Shown: positions 16,926 through 26,602, counted from the stretch's first letter. The stretch: DNA of 64,000 nt from Candidatus Blastococcus massiliensis AP3 (GCF_000582785.1 NZ_HG931175.1:186912-250911), one strand, 5' to 3'. Program-made: numbers and translations. The notes: generated from the sequence alone by a model not told the origin.

Positions 16926-16960
16926 CGAGCGCCCTTCCATTTCTGACACACGGTGCCATA

Positions 16961-16975
16961 ACCTGAGACGCAGGT
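16961..16975. promoter_or_regulatory. Small inverted repeat between MftR-like gene and SDR
   Basis: ACCTG (16961-16965) and CAGGT (16971-16975) flank AGACG in the 89-base divergent gap, a candidate half-site pair for the TetR protein. Confidence 0.35.
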
Positions 16976-17014
16976 CACAGTCGGCAATCGGCCGGCGCAC
17001 GAAGGGAGATCGCC

Positions 17015-17851
17015 GTGGGACGAGTCGAAGGCAAGGTCGCCTTCATCACCGGGGCGGCTCGCGGCCAGGGCCGCAGCCACGCGGTGCGGCTGGCGCAGGA
17101 GGGCGCGGACATCATCGCCGTCGACCTGCTGGGGACGGTCGGGACGGTGGGGTACCCGCTGGCGACGCAGGAGGACCTGGACGAGACGGTCCGCCAGGTG
17201 GAGGCGCTGGACCGACGGATCATCGCCAGCAAGGCCGATGTCCGGGACAGCGCCGCGCTGAAGGCCGCGGTGGACGACGGTGTCGCCCAGCTCGGCCGGC
17301 TGGACATCGTGCTGGCCAATGCCGGGATCGCCAGTTTCGCACCGGTCGACGAGATGACCGACGAGATGTGGGACGACATGATCGACGTCAACCTCACCGG
17401 GGTCTTCAAGACGGTGCGAGCCGCTCTTCCCCACCTGAAGGCCGGGGGGAACGGCGGGGCCATCGTTCTGACCAGTTCGACCGCCGGGATCAAGGGTCTG
17501 GCCAACCTGGCGCACTACGTCGCGGCCAAGCACGGCGTCGTCGGACTGGTGAAGACACTGGCCAACGAACTGGCGCCGCACATGATCCGGGTGAACTCGG
17601 TGCACCCCACCGCGGTGGACACCACGATGATCCACAACGAGCAGACCTACACCCTCTTCCGGCCGGACAAGTCGCCGTCGGACGTCACCCGGGACGACGT
17701 CGGCGAGGCGTTCCAGAGCCTCAACGCACTCCCGATCGAGTGGGTGGAGCCGGTCGACATCAGCAACGCGATCCTGTGGCTGGTCAGCGACGAGGCCCGG
17801 TACGTCACCGGCGTCCAGCTGCCGGTCGACGCCGGGTCGGTGATCAAGTGA
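17015..17851 (+). CDS. Mycofactocin-coupled SDR oxidoreductase
   Basis: A 278-residue short-chain dehydrogenase of the mycofactocin-coupled group. It has the NAD motif TGAARGQG, GADIIAVD, the LANAGI motif and the catalytic S-Y-K triad (TSSTAG then HYVAAKH). Family insertions such as the long segment after IAVD fit enzymes that hold NAD tightly and pass electrons to mycofactocin. GTG 17015 has a GGGAG site. Its stop overlaps the start of a close paralogue. Substrate (an alcohol or hydroxy-lipid) unknown. Confidence 0.9.
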   Translation: MGRVEGKVAFITGAARGQGRSHAVRLAQEGADIIAVDLLGTVGTVGYPLATQEDLDETVRQVEALDRRIIASKADVRDSAALKAAVDDGVAQLGRLDIVLANAGIASFAPVDEMTDEMWDDMIDVNLTGVFKTVRAALPHLKAGGNGGAIVLTSSTAGIKGLANLAHYVAAKHGVVGLVKTLANELAPHMIRVNSVHPTAVDTTMIHNEQTYTLFRPDKSPSDVTRDDVGEAFQSLNALPIEWVEPVDISNAILWLVSDEARYVTGVQLPVDAGSVIK

Positions 17852-18687
17852 TGGCCGGACGCGTCGAGGGCAAGGTCGCATTCATCACCGGCGCCGCCCG
17901 GAGCCAGGGCCGCAGCCACGCGCTGCGGCTGGCCCAGGAGGGCGCAGACATCATCGCCGTCGACATCGCCGGGCCGGTGCCGTCCATCCAGATGTACCCG
18001 CCGGCCACCGAGGACGACCTGGCCGAGACAGTGCGGCAGGTCGAGGCGCTGGACCGGCGGATCGTCGCCACCAAGGCCGACGTGCGCGACAGCGGGGCGC
18101 TCAAGGCCGCGGTGGACGAGGGGGTCGCCCAGCTGGGACGGCTGGACATCGTGCTGGCGAACGCCGGCGTCTTCGAGATCCAGCCGGCCCTCGAGGTCTC
18201 CGACGACGCCTGGCGGGAGATGATCGACATCAACCTGACCGGGGTGTGGAACACGTGCAAGGTCGCGCTCCCGCACCTCATCGAAGGCGGCCGGGGCGGG
18301 GCGATGGTCCTCACCAGCTCGACGGCCGGGCTCAAGGGGACGCCGAACACGATCCACTACACCGCGGCCAAGCACGGCGTCGTGGGGATCATGCGGACGC
18401 TGGCGAACGAGTTCGCCCAGCACTCGATCCGGGTCAACAGCGTTCACCCGACGGGGGTCGACACGGTGATGATCCAGAACGAGAAGACCTGGGGACTGTT
18501 CGCGCCCGACGATCCGGCACCCAGCCGGGAGAAGGCCGAGCCGATCTTCCAGTCCACCAATGCGCTGCCCGTCCCGTGGGTGGAGCCTGTCGACATCTCC
18601 AACGCCATCCTGTTCCTCGTCTCCGACGAGGCGCGATACATCACCGGGGTGACCCTCCCGGTGGACGCCGGGTACACCGTCAAGTAG
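17851..18687 (+). CDS. Second mycofactocin-coupled SDR (tandem paralogue)
   Basis: 278 residues, the same length as its neighbour and alike along the whole chain, so the pair arose by tandem duplication. Motifs: TGAARSQG, LANAGVF, TSSTAG, HYTAAKH. The substrate-side segments differ most (SIQMYPPATEDD; EIQPALEVSDD; the lid WGLFAPDDP), suggesting a different substrate. ATG 17851 shares one base with the upstream stop (TGATG), so translation is coupled. Confidence 0.9.
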   Translation: MAGRVEGKVAFITGAARSQGRSHALRLAQEGADIIAVDIAGPVPSIQMYPPATEDDLAETVRQVEALDRRIVATKADVRDSGALKAAVDEGVAQLGRLDIVLANAGVFEIQPALEVSDDAWREMIDINLTGVWNTCKVALPHLIEGGRGGAMVLTSSTAGLKGTPNTIHYTAAKHGVVGIMRTLANEFAQHSIRVNSVHPTGVDTVMIQNEKTWGLFAPDDPAPSREKAEPIFQSTNALPVPWVEPVDISNAILFLVSDEARYITGVTLPVDAGYTVK

Positions 18688-18717
18688 CGCCCGCCGCCTT
18701 TCTCCGAGGAGCTCGTC

Positions 18718-19716
18718 CTGACCGAGCACATCCCGCACGCCACCGGCGACGACCCGGTCGTCACCGGCCACCGGGTCACCTTCGACGACGGCGCGCACGT
18801 CCGCACGATCCGCACCCGGGTCGCCCAGCACCTCGTCGGACGCACCAGGGAGCTGGACCTGCTGCTGGCCGCGGTCGCGGCCGGCCGGGACGTGCTGCTC
18901 GAGGGACCGCCGGGGACGTCGAAGTCGACGCTGCTGCGCTCGATCACGGCCGAGTGGGGCATCCCGCTGGTCTGCGTCGAGGGCAACGCCGACCTCACTC
19001 CCACCCGGCTCGTCGGGCACCACGACCCCGCCCGGGTGCTGCGCGAGAACTACTCCCCGGAGAACTTCGTGCCAGGCCCGCTGGTCGAGGCGATGCGCTC
19101 AGGCGGCTTCCTCTACGTGGAGGAGTTCAACCGGGCGCCGGAGGACACCCTGAACACGCTGCTCACAGCGATGGCCGAGCGGCGGATCGCGGTGCCCCGG
19201 GTCGGCACGGTCGAGGCGGAGGCCAGCTTCCGCGTCATCGCCTCGATGAACCCCTACGACACGATCGGCACCACCCGGCTGTCCACGTCCGTGCACGACC
19301 GGTTGTGCCGGCTGGTGATCGGTTACCAGGATGCCGAGGCCGAGCGGGGCATAGCCGGCCGCCGGACCGGGCTGGAGTCGCCGCGGCTCCTCGCGGACGC
19401 AGTGGCGCTCACCCGGGCGACCCGGGAGCGGGATGACCTGCGGCAGGGCAGCAGCGTGCGGGGCGCGATCGACCTCGCGCTGATCGCCGCCCAACTGGCC
19501 GCGATCCGCGACGTGCAGCTGCCGGCCGAACCGTCGGTCGCGCCGCCGCGTGGGCTGCCCGAGGAGTACACCGACATCGTCCTGGACGCGATGCTGCTGG
19601 CCCTGTCCGGGCGCGTGTTCCTCGACGAGACGCTGGAGACGACGCCGGAGACGGTGCTCCGGGAGATCTGGCAGGACCACTTCCTGCTCCACCCGGCGGC
19701 GGCGGAGCCTGGTTGA
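18718..19716 (+). CDS. MoxR-family AAA+ ATPase, apparent CTG start
   Basis: A 332-residue AAA+ ATPase of the MoxR group: Walker A GPPGTSKST (about 63-71), Walker B LYVEEFNRA, then sensor and lid segments. MoxR proteins pair with VWA proteins to mature or insert cofactors into enzymes. The first canonical start in frame is GTG 18892, only a few residues before Walker A, which would delete the first strand and helix. CTG 18718 lies six bases after a GAGGAG site and begins LTEH, matching the M-T-E style of normal starts, so CTG is the likely initiator. The Walker B motif has Glu where Asp is usual. Confidence 0.82.
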   Translation: MTEHIPHATGDDPVVTGHRVTFDDGAHVRTIRTRVAQHLVGRTRELDLLLAAVAAGRDVLLEGPPGTSKSTLLRSITAEWGIPLVCVEGNADLTPTRLVGHHDPARVLRENYSPENFVPGPLVEAMRSGGFLYVEEFNRAPEDTLNTLLTAMAERRIAVPRVGTVEAEASFRVIASMNPYDTIGTTRLSTSVHDRLCRLVIGYQDAEAERGIAGRRTGLESPRLLADAVALTRATRERDDLRQGSSVRGAIDLALIAAQLAAIRDVQLPAEPSVAPPRGLPEEYTDIVLDAMLLALSGRVFLDETLETTPETVLREIWQDHFLLHPAAAEPG

Positions 19717-19740
19717 AGAGCCGTCGACGCCGACTCCCCG

Positions 19741-20715
19741 GTGACCCGCCGCGACCGCCCGGGCGCGAGCCGGACCCGGGGAATGCGACCACTCCGGCGC
19801 AGGCCCAAGCAGCTCACCGAGCAGCCGACGCTCTATGAGCCGTCCCGCGGCGAGGGCGGCATGGCGCTCGTCTCCGGCGACCGGCGGCGGACGCAGACGG
19901 CGGCGACCCGGGCCGGCGGGACCGCGTCCGGCACGACCGACGAACCGGCCGACCTCATCGCGCTGGCCGACCTGGCGACCGAGAGCGGGGCGGACCAGCT
20001 GACCCGGGCACGCGCGCGGCAGATCGCCCGCCGGCTCGCTGTGCCGCGCCCGCCGCGCGACCAGCGGTCCCGGCGCGGCGTGGGCGAGCTGGCCAGTCTG
20101 TCCTGGAGCGGGGGGTCCGACGAGCTGGACCTGGAGCGCACCCTCGAGGCGATCGTCGGCATCCCGTACCCGGAGGGCACCGACCTGGTGGTGCGCGAGC
20201 GGGTACGGCAGCGTCGCTCGGTCGTGCTCGTCGTGGACGTGTCGGGGTCGATGAAGGGCGAGCGGGTGCGGACGGCGGCGGCCACGGTGGGGGCGCTGGC
20301 CGGCGAGCTGGCCCGCGACTCGCTCGCCGTCGTCGCCTTCTGGTCCGACGCTGCGGTGTTGGTGCGGATGGGCGAGCAGGTCGCGCCGCTCGCCGTGCTC
20401 GACCTGTTGCTGCGGGTGCCGACCCAGGGGCTGACGAACGTGTCCTTCGCGCTGGATACCGCGGCCCATCAGCTGGAGGGCGTGCCGCCGCGTGACGCAC
20501 GGGTGCTCCTGCTGTCGGACTGCGTGCACAACGCCGGACCCGACCCGCGGCTGACCGCTGCGCGGCTTCCGCGGCTGGACGTCCTGGTTGACACCTCCGG
20601 GGAGCAGGACGTCGAGCTCGGCCGCGACCTCGCCCGGCTGGGTCGCGGCCGGGCCAGGCTGGTCAGCGACCACCGGGACGTCGCTGCGGCGCTCTCCGCT
20701 GTCTTCAGTGATTGA
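19741..20715 (+). CDS. VWA-domain protein, partner of the MoxR ATPase
   Basis: A 324-residue protein with a basic, disordered-looking N-terminus (1-65), a helical middle and a von Willebrand A domain (about 158-320). The metal-site motif DVSGSM is at 166-171, and a Thr and Asp further on could complete the MIDAS. It begins 24 bases after the ATPase and is surely co-transcribed. Such pairs act as chaperones; the client is unknown. The SDRs upstream or the Fe-S oxidoreductase downstream are possible. Confidence 0.85.
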   Translation: MTRRDRPGASRTRGMRPLRRRPKQLTEQPTLYEPSRGEGGMALVSGDRRRTQTAATRAGGTASGTTDEPADLIALADLATESGADQLTRARARQIARRLAVPRPPRDQRSRRGVGELASLSWSGGSDELDLERTLEAIVGIPYPEGTDLVVRERVRQRRSVVLVVDVSGSMKGERVRTAAATVGALAGELARDSLAVVAFWSDAAVLVRMGEQVAPLAVLDLLLRVPTQGLTNVSFALDTAAHQLEGVPPRDARVLLLSDCVHNAGPDPRLTAARLPRLDVLVDTSGEQDVELGRDLARLGRGRARLVSDHRDVAAALSAVFSD

Positions 20716-20878
20716 CCTGTGGGGATTCGTCACGCACTGCGCCCTCCCCCACCCTGTCCAGCAGTCTCCGCCTACGCCTCGAGGCGGCGTGGTCGAGCGG
20801 CATGCCCGCACCTTGCGCGTCCCGTCCGGAGGGACTGTCAGGCGCAGCCGCAGGAGCACGCGGCCACTGTGCAGGAAA

Positions 20879-20924
20879 CGGCGACGGCGCGTGCTCCCCG
20901 GGCGGGGAACACGCGCCGTCGCCG
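20879..20924. terminator. Strong bidirectional hairpin terminator
   Basis: A 15-bp perfect stem (20879-20893 with 20910-20924), extended by five more pairs after one mismatch, closes on GGGC. It sits between the convergent VWA and Fe-S oxidoreductase genes, ten bases from the latter's stop. Confidence 0.8.
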
Positions 20925-20933
20925 GTCCTTCTC

Positions 20934-23234
20934 CTACTTAGGGTCGTGCTCCGTCGCCGCGGAGTCGAGCCCGACGACGTCGTCGGTCTTGGTGCCGACG
21001 TCGGCACCGGAGGCCGCGCCCTGGACGCCCGCCGCCACCGGCTGCATCGAGCGCAGCAGGATCTGGCTGACGTCGAGGACCTCGACGTGCTCGCCGGCCT
21101 CGCCGTTCTGCTTCTTCGACGTGAGGGCGTCGGAGAGCATCGTGATGCAGAACGGGCAGGCGGTGGAGATGACGTCGGGATCGAGCTCGAGCGCCTCCTC
21201 GGTGCGCTCGACGTTGATCCGCTTGCCGATCTTCTCCTCCATCCACATGCGCGCACCGCCGGCGCCGCAGCAGAAGCCGCGGTCCTTGCAGCGGTGCATC
21301 TCCTGCGTGGTGAGGCCCTCGACGGCGTCGAGGATCTCGCGCGGAGGCGTGTAGACCTTGTTGTGCCGGCCCAGGAAGCACGGGTCGTGGTAGGTCACCT
21401 TGCGGTCGATCGGGGTGACCGGGACGAGCCGGCCCTCCTCGATCAGCTGGCCGAGCAGCTGCGTGTGGTGGATGACCTCGTACTCGCCACCGACCTGCGG
21501 GTACTCCTTGCCCAGCGAGTTGAAGCAGTGCGGGCAGGTGGCCACGATCTTGCGGGTGCCGGGGACGCGGCCCTCGAAGACGCCGTTGAGGGTCTCGACG
21601 TTCTCCATGGCCAGCTGCTGGAAGACGAACTCGTTGCCCAGGCGGCGGGCCGGGTCACCGGAGCAGGTCTCCCCGTTGCCGAGGACGGCGAACTCGACGC
21701 CCGCGGTGTGCAGCAGCTCCGCGACGGCCTTGGTGACCTTCTTGGCGCGGTCGTCGACGGCGCCGGCGCAGCCGACCCAGAACAGGTACTCGACCTCGTG
21801 GGGCAGCGGGCCGTCGGCCATGCGCACCTCGAAGTCGAGCTCCTTGATCCAGTCCTCGCGGACGTTGCCGCCCATGCCCCAGGGGTTGCCGCGCTTCTCC
21901 AGGTTGGTCAGCATCACGCCGGCCTCGGAGGGGAAGTTCGACTCGATGAGCACCTGGTAGCGCCGCATGTCCTCGATGTGGTCGATGTGCTCGATGTCCA
22001 CCGGGCACTGTTCGACGCAGGCGCCGCAGTTCGTGCAGCTCCACAGGACGTCGGGGTCGATGACCCCGCCCTCCTCGAGGGTGCCGACCAGCGGGCGGTG
22101 CGCCTGCGCGTCGTTGGTGCCCTCGATGCGGGCGTAGCCGCTGGCCCAGACCTGCTCGTCGCTGGGCTTGAGGATGTCGTAGTCCGGCGCCGTCTCCGAC
22201 GCGGTCTTCTCACCGAGGAGGTAGGGGGCCTTCGCGTAGAGGTGATCGCGGAGGTCCATGATCACCATCTTCGGGCTGAGCGGCTTGCCCGTGTTCCACG
22301 CCGGGCACTGGCTCTGGCACCGCCCGCACTCGGTGCAGGTCGTGAAGTCCAGCATGCCCTTCCACGTGAAGTCCTCGATCTTCCCGCGGCCGAACACCGC
22401 GTCCTCGTCGGGATCCTCGAAGTCGATCGGCTTCCCACCCGAGGTCATCGCCGGCAGCGGGCCCAGGGCCGGCGCGCCACTGGCACCCTCCCGCTTGGCG
22501 TAGATGTTGAGGAACGCGCTGAACCGGTGCCACGCCACACCCATGTTCAGCACCCGGCTGATCACCACCAGCCAGGTCAGGCTGACCACGACCTTCACGA
22601 ACGCCACGACGGTCAGCAGGTCCGGGCTGTCGGGCATCACGTTCGCCAGCGCGCCGGAGATCGGATGCGACCAGCCAGGCGCATCGGTCAGGCCCGAGGA
22701 CACCTTCAGCGCACGGATCAGCAGGATGCAGATCCCGATGGTCAGGATGACCGCCTCGACGAAGTAGCCCCGGCCCTCGTTCGACCCGGCGAAGCGGCTC
22801 TTGCGGCCCTGCCGGCGCGGGTGGTCCCGCTGGCGCCGGTAGATCAGGTAGCCGATCCCGAGGATCGTGCCGGTGCCGATGATGTCCGCGAACAGGTTCC
22901 AGACGCCCCACTCACCGATCAGCGGGATGTGGAAAGCGGGGTTCCACACCTCACCGAACGCCTCCACCAGCGTCAGCACGAGGCCGTAGAACCCCATGAA
23001 GACGAACCAGTGCGCGACCCCGATCGAGGACCACTTCAGCATCCGGGTGTGACCCAGCGACTCGACCAGCGTCGTCTTCAGGCGGGTCCTCACCGGCCCC
23101 CACCGGGTGCCGTCGGGCTGGCCGGTGCGGATGATCCGCACCATCGCGCGGACGGCCCGGTAGGCCATCACCACCGAAACGAACAGGAACAGGACGCTGA
23201 TCGTCCCCAGGACGACCTGCAGCGGGCCCGTCAT
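20934..23234 (-). CDS. Membrane-bound Fe-S (CCG-domain) oxidoreductase
   Basis: A 766-residue protein: about six N-terminal membrane helices resembling a quinone-reactive NarI/DsrM-type domain (1-245), two [4Fe-4S] motifs (CTECGRCQSQC near 300 and CTNCGACVEQC near 400), and two CCG domains like those of heterodisulfide reductase B (ATCPHCFNSLG; HDPCFLGRHN followed by FCCGAGGARMW). Actinobacterial relatives are thought to pass electrons from electron-transfer flavoprotein to quinone in fatty-acid oxidation. ATG 23234 lies five bases after GGAGG. No ETF gene is in the window. Confidence 0.88.
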   Translation of the reverse strand: MTGPLQVVLGTISVLFLFVSVVMAYRAVRAMVRIIRTGQPDGTRWGPVRTRLKTTLVESLGHTRMLKWSSIGVAHWFVFMGFYGLVLTLVEAFGEVWNPAFHIPLIGEWGVWNLFADIIGTGTILGIGYLIYRRQRDHPRRQGRKSRFAGSNEGRGYFVEAVILTIGICILLIRALKVSSGLTDAPGWSHPISGALANVMPDSPDLLTVVAFVKVVVSLTWLVVISRVLNMGVAWHRFSAFLNIYAKREGASGAPALGPLPAMTSGGKPIDFEDPDEDAVFGRGKIEDFTWKGMLDFTTCTECGRCQSQCPAWNTGKPLSPKMVIMDLRDHLYAKAPYLLGEKTASETAPDYDILKPSDEQVWASGYARIEGTNDAQAHRPLVGTLEEGGVIDPDVLWSCTNCGACVEQCPVDIEHIDHIEDMRRYQVLIESNFPSEAGVMLTNLEKRGNPWGMGGNVREDWIKELDFEVRMADGPLPHEVEYLFWVGCAGAVDDRAKKVTKAVAELLHTAGVEFAVLGNGETCSGDPARRLGNEFVFQQLAMENVETLNGVFEGRVPGTRKIVATCPHCFNSLGKEYPQVGGEYEVIHHTQLLGQLIEEGRLVPVTPIDRKVTYHDPCFLGRHNKVYTPPREILDAVEGLTTQEMHRCKDRGFCCGAGGARMWMEEKIGKRINVERTEEALELDPDVISTACPFCITMLSDALTSKKQNGEAGEHVEVLDVSQILLRSMQPVAAGVQGAASGADVGTKTDDVVGLDSAATEHDPK

Positions 23235-23373
23235 CAATTCCTCCCCCGCACGCCTGACGGCGTCGGTTGACTCCCGTGCGCCGATCGGCGACGGCGAAAC
23301 TCTGTGCGGTGTGCGCCTGGGGGCTCATCGCTCCGCGCCCCGGAACTCGCGCGCGAGAACGCGGCCTCGGCGA

Positions 23374-24078
23374 TCACCCGGCGTCCCCTTCCTGAGGGCT
23401 GGCGCCGTTCGGACGGCTGCTGTCCGGCTCGCGCGAGGAGCTGGCCATCCGGATTGCCATGAAGCCGCTTCGCATACCCTCCACGCCGTCCTTCTCGTCG
23501 AGGGGAGGCAGCGACTCAGCCTGGTCGGGTCCCATTGCATCGAAGACCAGGGACACGTACCGGCGCCGGTCTGCCGGCGAGGCCGGGGGCGTGGAGAGAC
23601 CGACGACGAGGATGCTGAGCACACGCGGGATGTCGTAGGGCTGCAGGTCCGCCCGGATCTCGTTCCTCTCCTGCGCGTGCCGCAGCAGGACGGCGAAGGG
23701 CTCCAGGAACTCCCTCAGCAGGTCGTCGGTCAGCACCGCGAAGTCAGCGGACGAGGCGATCAGTCCGCGCTCCCGGTCGAGTAGCTCCAGCAGTCGCTCG
23801 ACGATCAGCAGGAACGACTGCCGGGCGCTGCCTTGGGCGCACGACTGACGAAGCAGGGGCAGGAGCTCGTCCCGCATGATCGATCGGTACACCGCCCGGG
23901 TCAGGCTCTCCCGGCCGGAGAAGTGGCGGTACAGGGTGGCGATCCCGACTCCGGCTTCGCTCGCGATCTCCTCCAGCGAACCCTGACCACCGGAGGCGAA
24001 CACCTTGCGGGCGGCCGCGATCAACCGTTCGCTGTTCGCGAGGGCGTCTCGCCGCCGTGTACTCGCCGGCGGTGTCAT
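23374..24078 (-). CDS. TetR-family regulator of the divergent MMPL pump
   Basis: A 234-residue TetR regulator with HTH LEEIASEAGVGIATLYRHFSGRESLTRAVY and a long ligand domain with an Arg/Ser-rich tail. ATG 24078 has a GAGGA site. It is divergent from the MMPL transporter at 24242 and upstream of, and parallel to, the Fe-S oxidoreductase (gap 139 bases). The former is its most likely target. Confidence 0.87.
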   Translation of the reverse strand: MTPPASTRRRDALANSERLIAAARKVFASGGQGSLEEIASEAGVGIATLYRHFSGRESLTRAVYRSIMRDELLPLLRQSCAQGSARQSFLLIVERLLELLDRERGLIASSADFAVLTDDLLREFLEPFAVLLRHAQERNEIRADLQPYDIPRVLSILVVGLSTPPASPADRRRYVSLVFDAMGPDQAESLPPLDEKDGVEGMRSGFMAIRMASSSREPDSSRPNGASPQEGDAG

Positions 24079-24163
24079 GGCAGGGGATCCTCTCAGCCGA
24101 CGCGAGCGGCACCCGCAGTACCGCTGGAGACCACCGGCTGCAGCCAGGGCCTTCCGTGCATAC

Positions 24164-24177
24164 GATAGCTCCCTATC
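24164..24177. promoter_or_regulatory. GATAG-N4-CTATC operator
   Basis: A perfect inverted repeat with five-base arms (24164-24168, 24173-24177) in the 163-base divergent gap. Its CTATCA half resembles classic tet operators. A candidate site for the adjacent TetR protein. Confidence 0.55.
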
Positions 24178-24241
24178 ACTTCTGGTCTTCCACGGTGCCC
24201 TCATGGGAGCCGTGACGCACTGACCGGCTCTGGGGGCTGCG

Positions 24242-26602
24242 GTGTCGACATTGCTGTACAGGGTGGGGCGGGCGACGTATCGGCACCCGTTCCGTGTGGT
24301 CGCGGTGTGGGTGGTGCTGCTGGTCGCGCTCGTCGGCGCACTGGCCCTCAATCCCCCCAAGCTGAGCACGGAGTTCCGCATCGACGGGACACCGGCCCAG
24401 GAGGTGATCGACGAACTGGCCCGGGAACTCCCGGAAGTGAGCGGCGGTCAGGGTTCGCTGGTGTTCCAGGCGTCGTCCGGCGAGCGTCTCGACTCGGACC
24501 GGCTCGCCCCGGTGGTCGCCGAGGCCGTTCAGGGCGTCTACGGGATCGATCCGGTCGTGGATCCGGCCGAACTGACCGGAGCCCGAGAGCCAGGGGGCCC
24601 GCCCGCAGCCGGTTCCCCGGGCGACGTACCGCAGCCTCCCGGCGCGGCGGCTGTCGCGCCGGGGGCATTGGTCGTGGACGGCCGGCCGATCCCGGGCGTG
24701 ATGGTGTCCGAGGACGGCCGCGTCGCGCTGTTCCAGTTCCAGTTCGAGGACCAGCTGTTCGAGCTCCCCCAGGGCACCGTGGCCGACACCGTCGCAGCGG
24801 CGGAGGCACCGGCGGAAGAAGCGGGGGTGGCCGTGCTTCCGGGCGCCACCCTGCAGGAGATCCCCGAGATCATCGGCATCGGGGAGATCGTCGGCCTCGC
24901 CGTGGCGGCCCTGGTCCTCGTCGTCACGCTCGGCTCCGTGGTTGCCGCCGGGCTGCCGCTGCTCACCGCCCTGGCCGGGGTCGGCGCGGGCATCGGCGGC
25001 GCCTTCGCGCTGGCCCACCTGTTCGAACTGAACTCCTTGTCCGTGGTCCTGGCGCTGATGCTGGGGCTCGCCGTAGGCATCGACTACGCCCTGTTCATCG
25101 TCAACCGGCAGCGGTGGCTCATCCTGACCCGCGGTCTGGACGCAGGAGAAGCCGCGGCCCGAGCCGTGGGCACCGCCGGAAGCGCCGTGTTCTTCGCCGG
25201 AACGACTGTCGTCATCGCGCTCACCGGGCTGTTGGTCGTGGGTATCGAACTGCTGACGGTGATGGCGCTCATCGCCGCCGCGACAGTCGCCATCGCCGTC
25301 GTGGTCGCCCTGACCCTGCTTCCGGCCCTGCTCGGCCTGGTCAGGGAACGCATCTGCTCACCTCGCGCCCGGGCACACCAGGCCCGGCCCGGCGACCGCT
25401 CCCGGAGCCCGGCGCGTCGCTGGGTCGGGCTCGTCGTGCGACACCGCTGGGCGGCCGTCCTCCTGGTCACCGGGGTCACCGCGCTGCTCGCCCTGCCGCT
25501 GTCCAGCATGCGGCTCGGGATGCCCTCGGCCGAGAGCTACGGCAGCGGCAGCGCACAGCGCGAAGGTTATGACGTGGTCGCCGAGGGCTTCGGCGAAGGC
25601 TTCAACGGGCCGCTGACCGTGGCCGTGCGGACCGCCGAGCCGGGCGCACCGATCGAGCCGCCGACTCTGGAGCAACTGGCGGCAGACCTCGACGCGCTCG
25701 AGGGCGTCCAGACGACCATGCCCGCCGGCGCCAGCCAGGACGGCACCATCGCGGTTCTGCAGGTCGTTCCGACCACGGGTCCGACCGACGAGGCGACCGA
25801 GGACCTGGTCGCGGAGATCCGCGACCGCTCGACGCAGTACGCGGGCGACCTCGGGGTCACCCTCGGCGTCACCGGCCTGACAGCCATCGGCATCGACATG
25901 TCCGAGCGACTGTCCGAGGTGCTGCCCCTCTACCTGGCGGTCGTCCTCGGCCTGTCGCTGATCGTGCTGCTCCTGGTGTTCCGGTCCGTCCTCGTCCCGA
26001 TCAAGGCGACAGTCGGGTTCCTGCTCAGCATCCTGGCGACGTTCGGGGCGACGACGGCCGTCTTCCAGTGGGGCTGGCTCAACCAGGTGTTCGGGCTCGA
26101 CAGCACCACCGTGGTGATGAGCGTGATCCCGATCATCGCGACCGGCGTGCTCTACGGGCTGGCGATGGACTACCAGATCTTCCTGGTCTCCTCGATCCGC
26201 GAGTCCCACGTCCACGGAAGTCACGGAGCCGACAGCGTCACCGACGGGTTCACCCAGGCGAGCCGCGTGGTGGTCGCTGCGGCGATCATCATGACTGCGG
26301 TCTTCGCCGGCTTCATCTTCAACGCCGACCCGACGGTCAAGCAGGTCGGCTTCGCGCTCGCCGTCGGCATCCTGATCGATGCGTTCCTGATCCGGCTCAC
26401 CCTGGTCCCGGCGGTCATGGCCATGTTCGGCGACCGGGCCTGGTGGCTGCCCGCATGGCTCGACCGGCTCCTCCCCGACCTCGACGTCGAAGGTGAGAAG
26501 CTCCTCCAGCGGCTCGACGAAGAGCGCGGGGAGGTTCCCGCCGCCACGGATCAGCCTGGTCGGGAGCCGGCGTCGATCCCCGCGGGGGGAGGATCCCGAT
26601 GA
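24242..26602 (+). CDS. MMPL/RND-family transporter
   Basis: A 786-residue transporter with two repeats of one plus five helices and large extracytoplasmic loops. Motifs: LGLAVGIDYALFIVNRQRW and GLAMDYQIFLVSSIRESHVHG. It is closely related in plan to the pump at 46894 and more distantly to that at 2304. Divergent TetR control suggests export of a toxic lipid or drug. The C-terminus overlaps the next gene by ATGA. Confidence 0.9.
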   Translation: MSTLLYRVGRATYRHPFRVVAVWVVLLVALVGALALNPPKLSTEFRIDGTPAQEVIDELARELPEVSGGQGSLVFQASSGERLDSDRLAPVVAEAVQGVYGIDPVVDPAELTGAREPGGPPAAGSPGDVPQPPGAAAVAPGALVVDGRPIPGVMVSEDGRVALFQFQFEDQLFELPQGTVADTVAAAEAPAEEAGVAVLPGATLQEIPEIIGIGEIVGLAVAALVLVVTLGSVVAAGLPLLTALAGVGAGIGGAFALAHLFELNSLSVVLALMLGLAVGIDYALFIVNRQRWLILTRGLDAGEAAARAVGTAGSAVFFAGTTVVIALTGLLVVGIELLTVMALIAAATVAIAVVVALTLLPALLGLVRERICSPRARAHQARPGDRSRSPARRWVGLVVRHRWAAVLLVTGVTALLALPLSSMRLGMPSAESYGSGSAQREGYDVVAEGFGEGFNGPLTVAVRTAEPGAPIEPPTLEQLAADLDALEGVQTTMPAGASQDGTIAVLQVVPTTGPTDEATEDLVAEIRDRSTQYAGDLGVTLGVTGLTAIGIDMSERLSEVLPLYLAVVLGLSLIVLLLVFRSVLVPIKATVGFLLSILATFGATTAVFQWGWLNQVFGLDSTTVVMSVIPIIATGVLYGLAMDYQIFLVSSIRESHVHGSHGADSVTDGFTQASRVVVAAAIIMTAVFAGFIFNADPTVKQVGFALAVGILIDAFLIRLTLVPAVMAMFGDRAWWLPAWLDRLLPDLDVEGEKLLQRLDEERGEVPAATDQPGREPASIPAGGGSR

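Noticed and set aside
16290..17881. A 574-codon minus-strand frame opposite the first SDR and TetR genes
   Set aside because: Antisense to a convincing SDR; contains no domain and joins unrelated regions.
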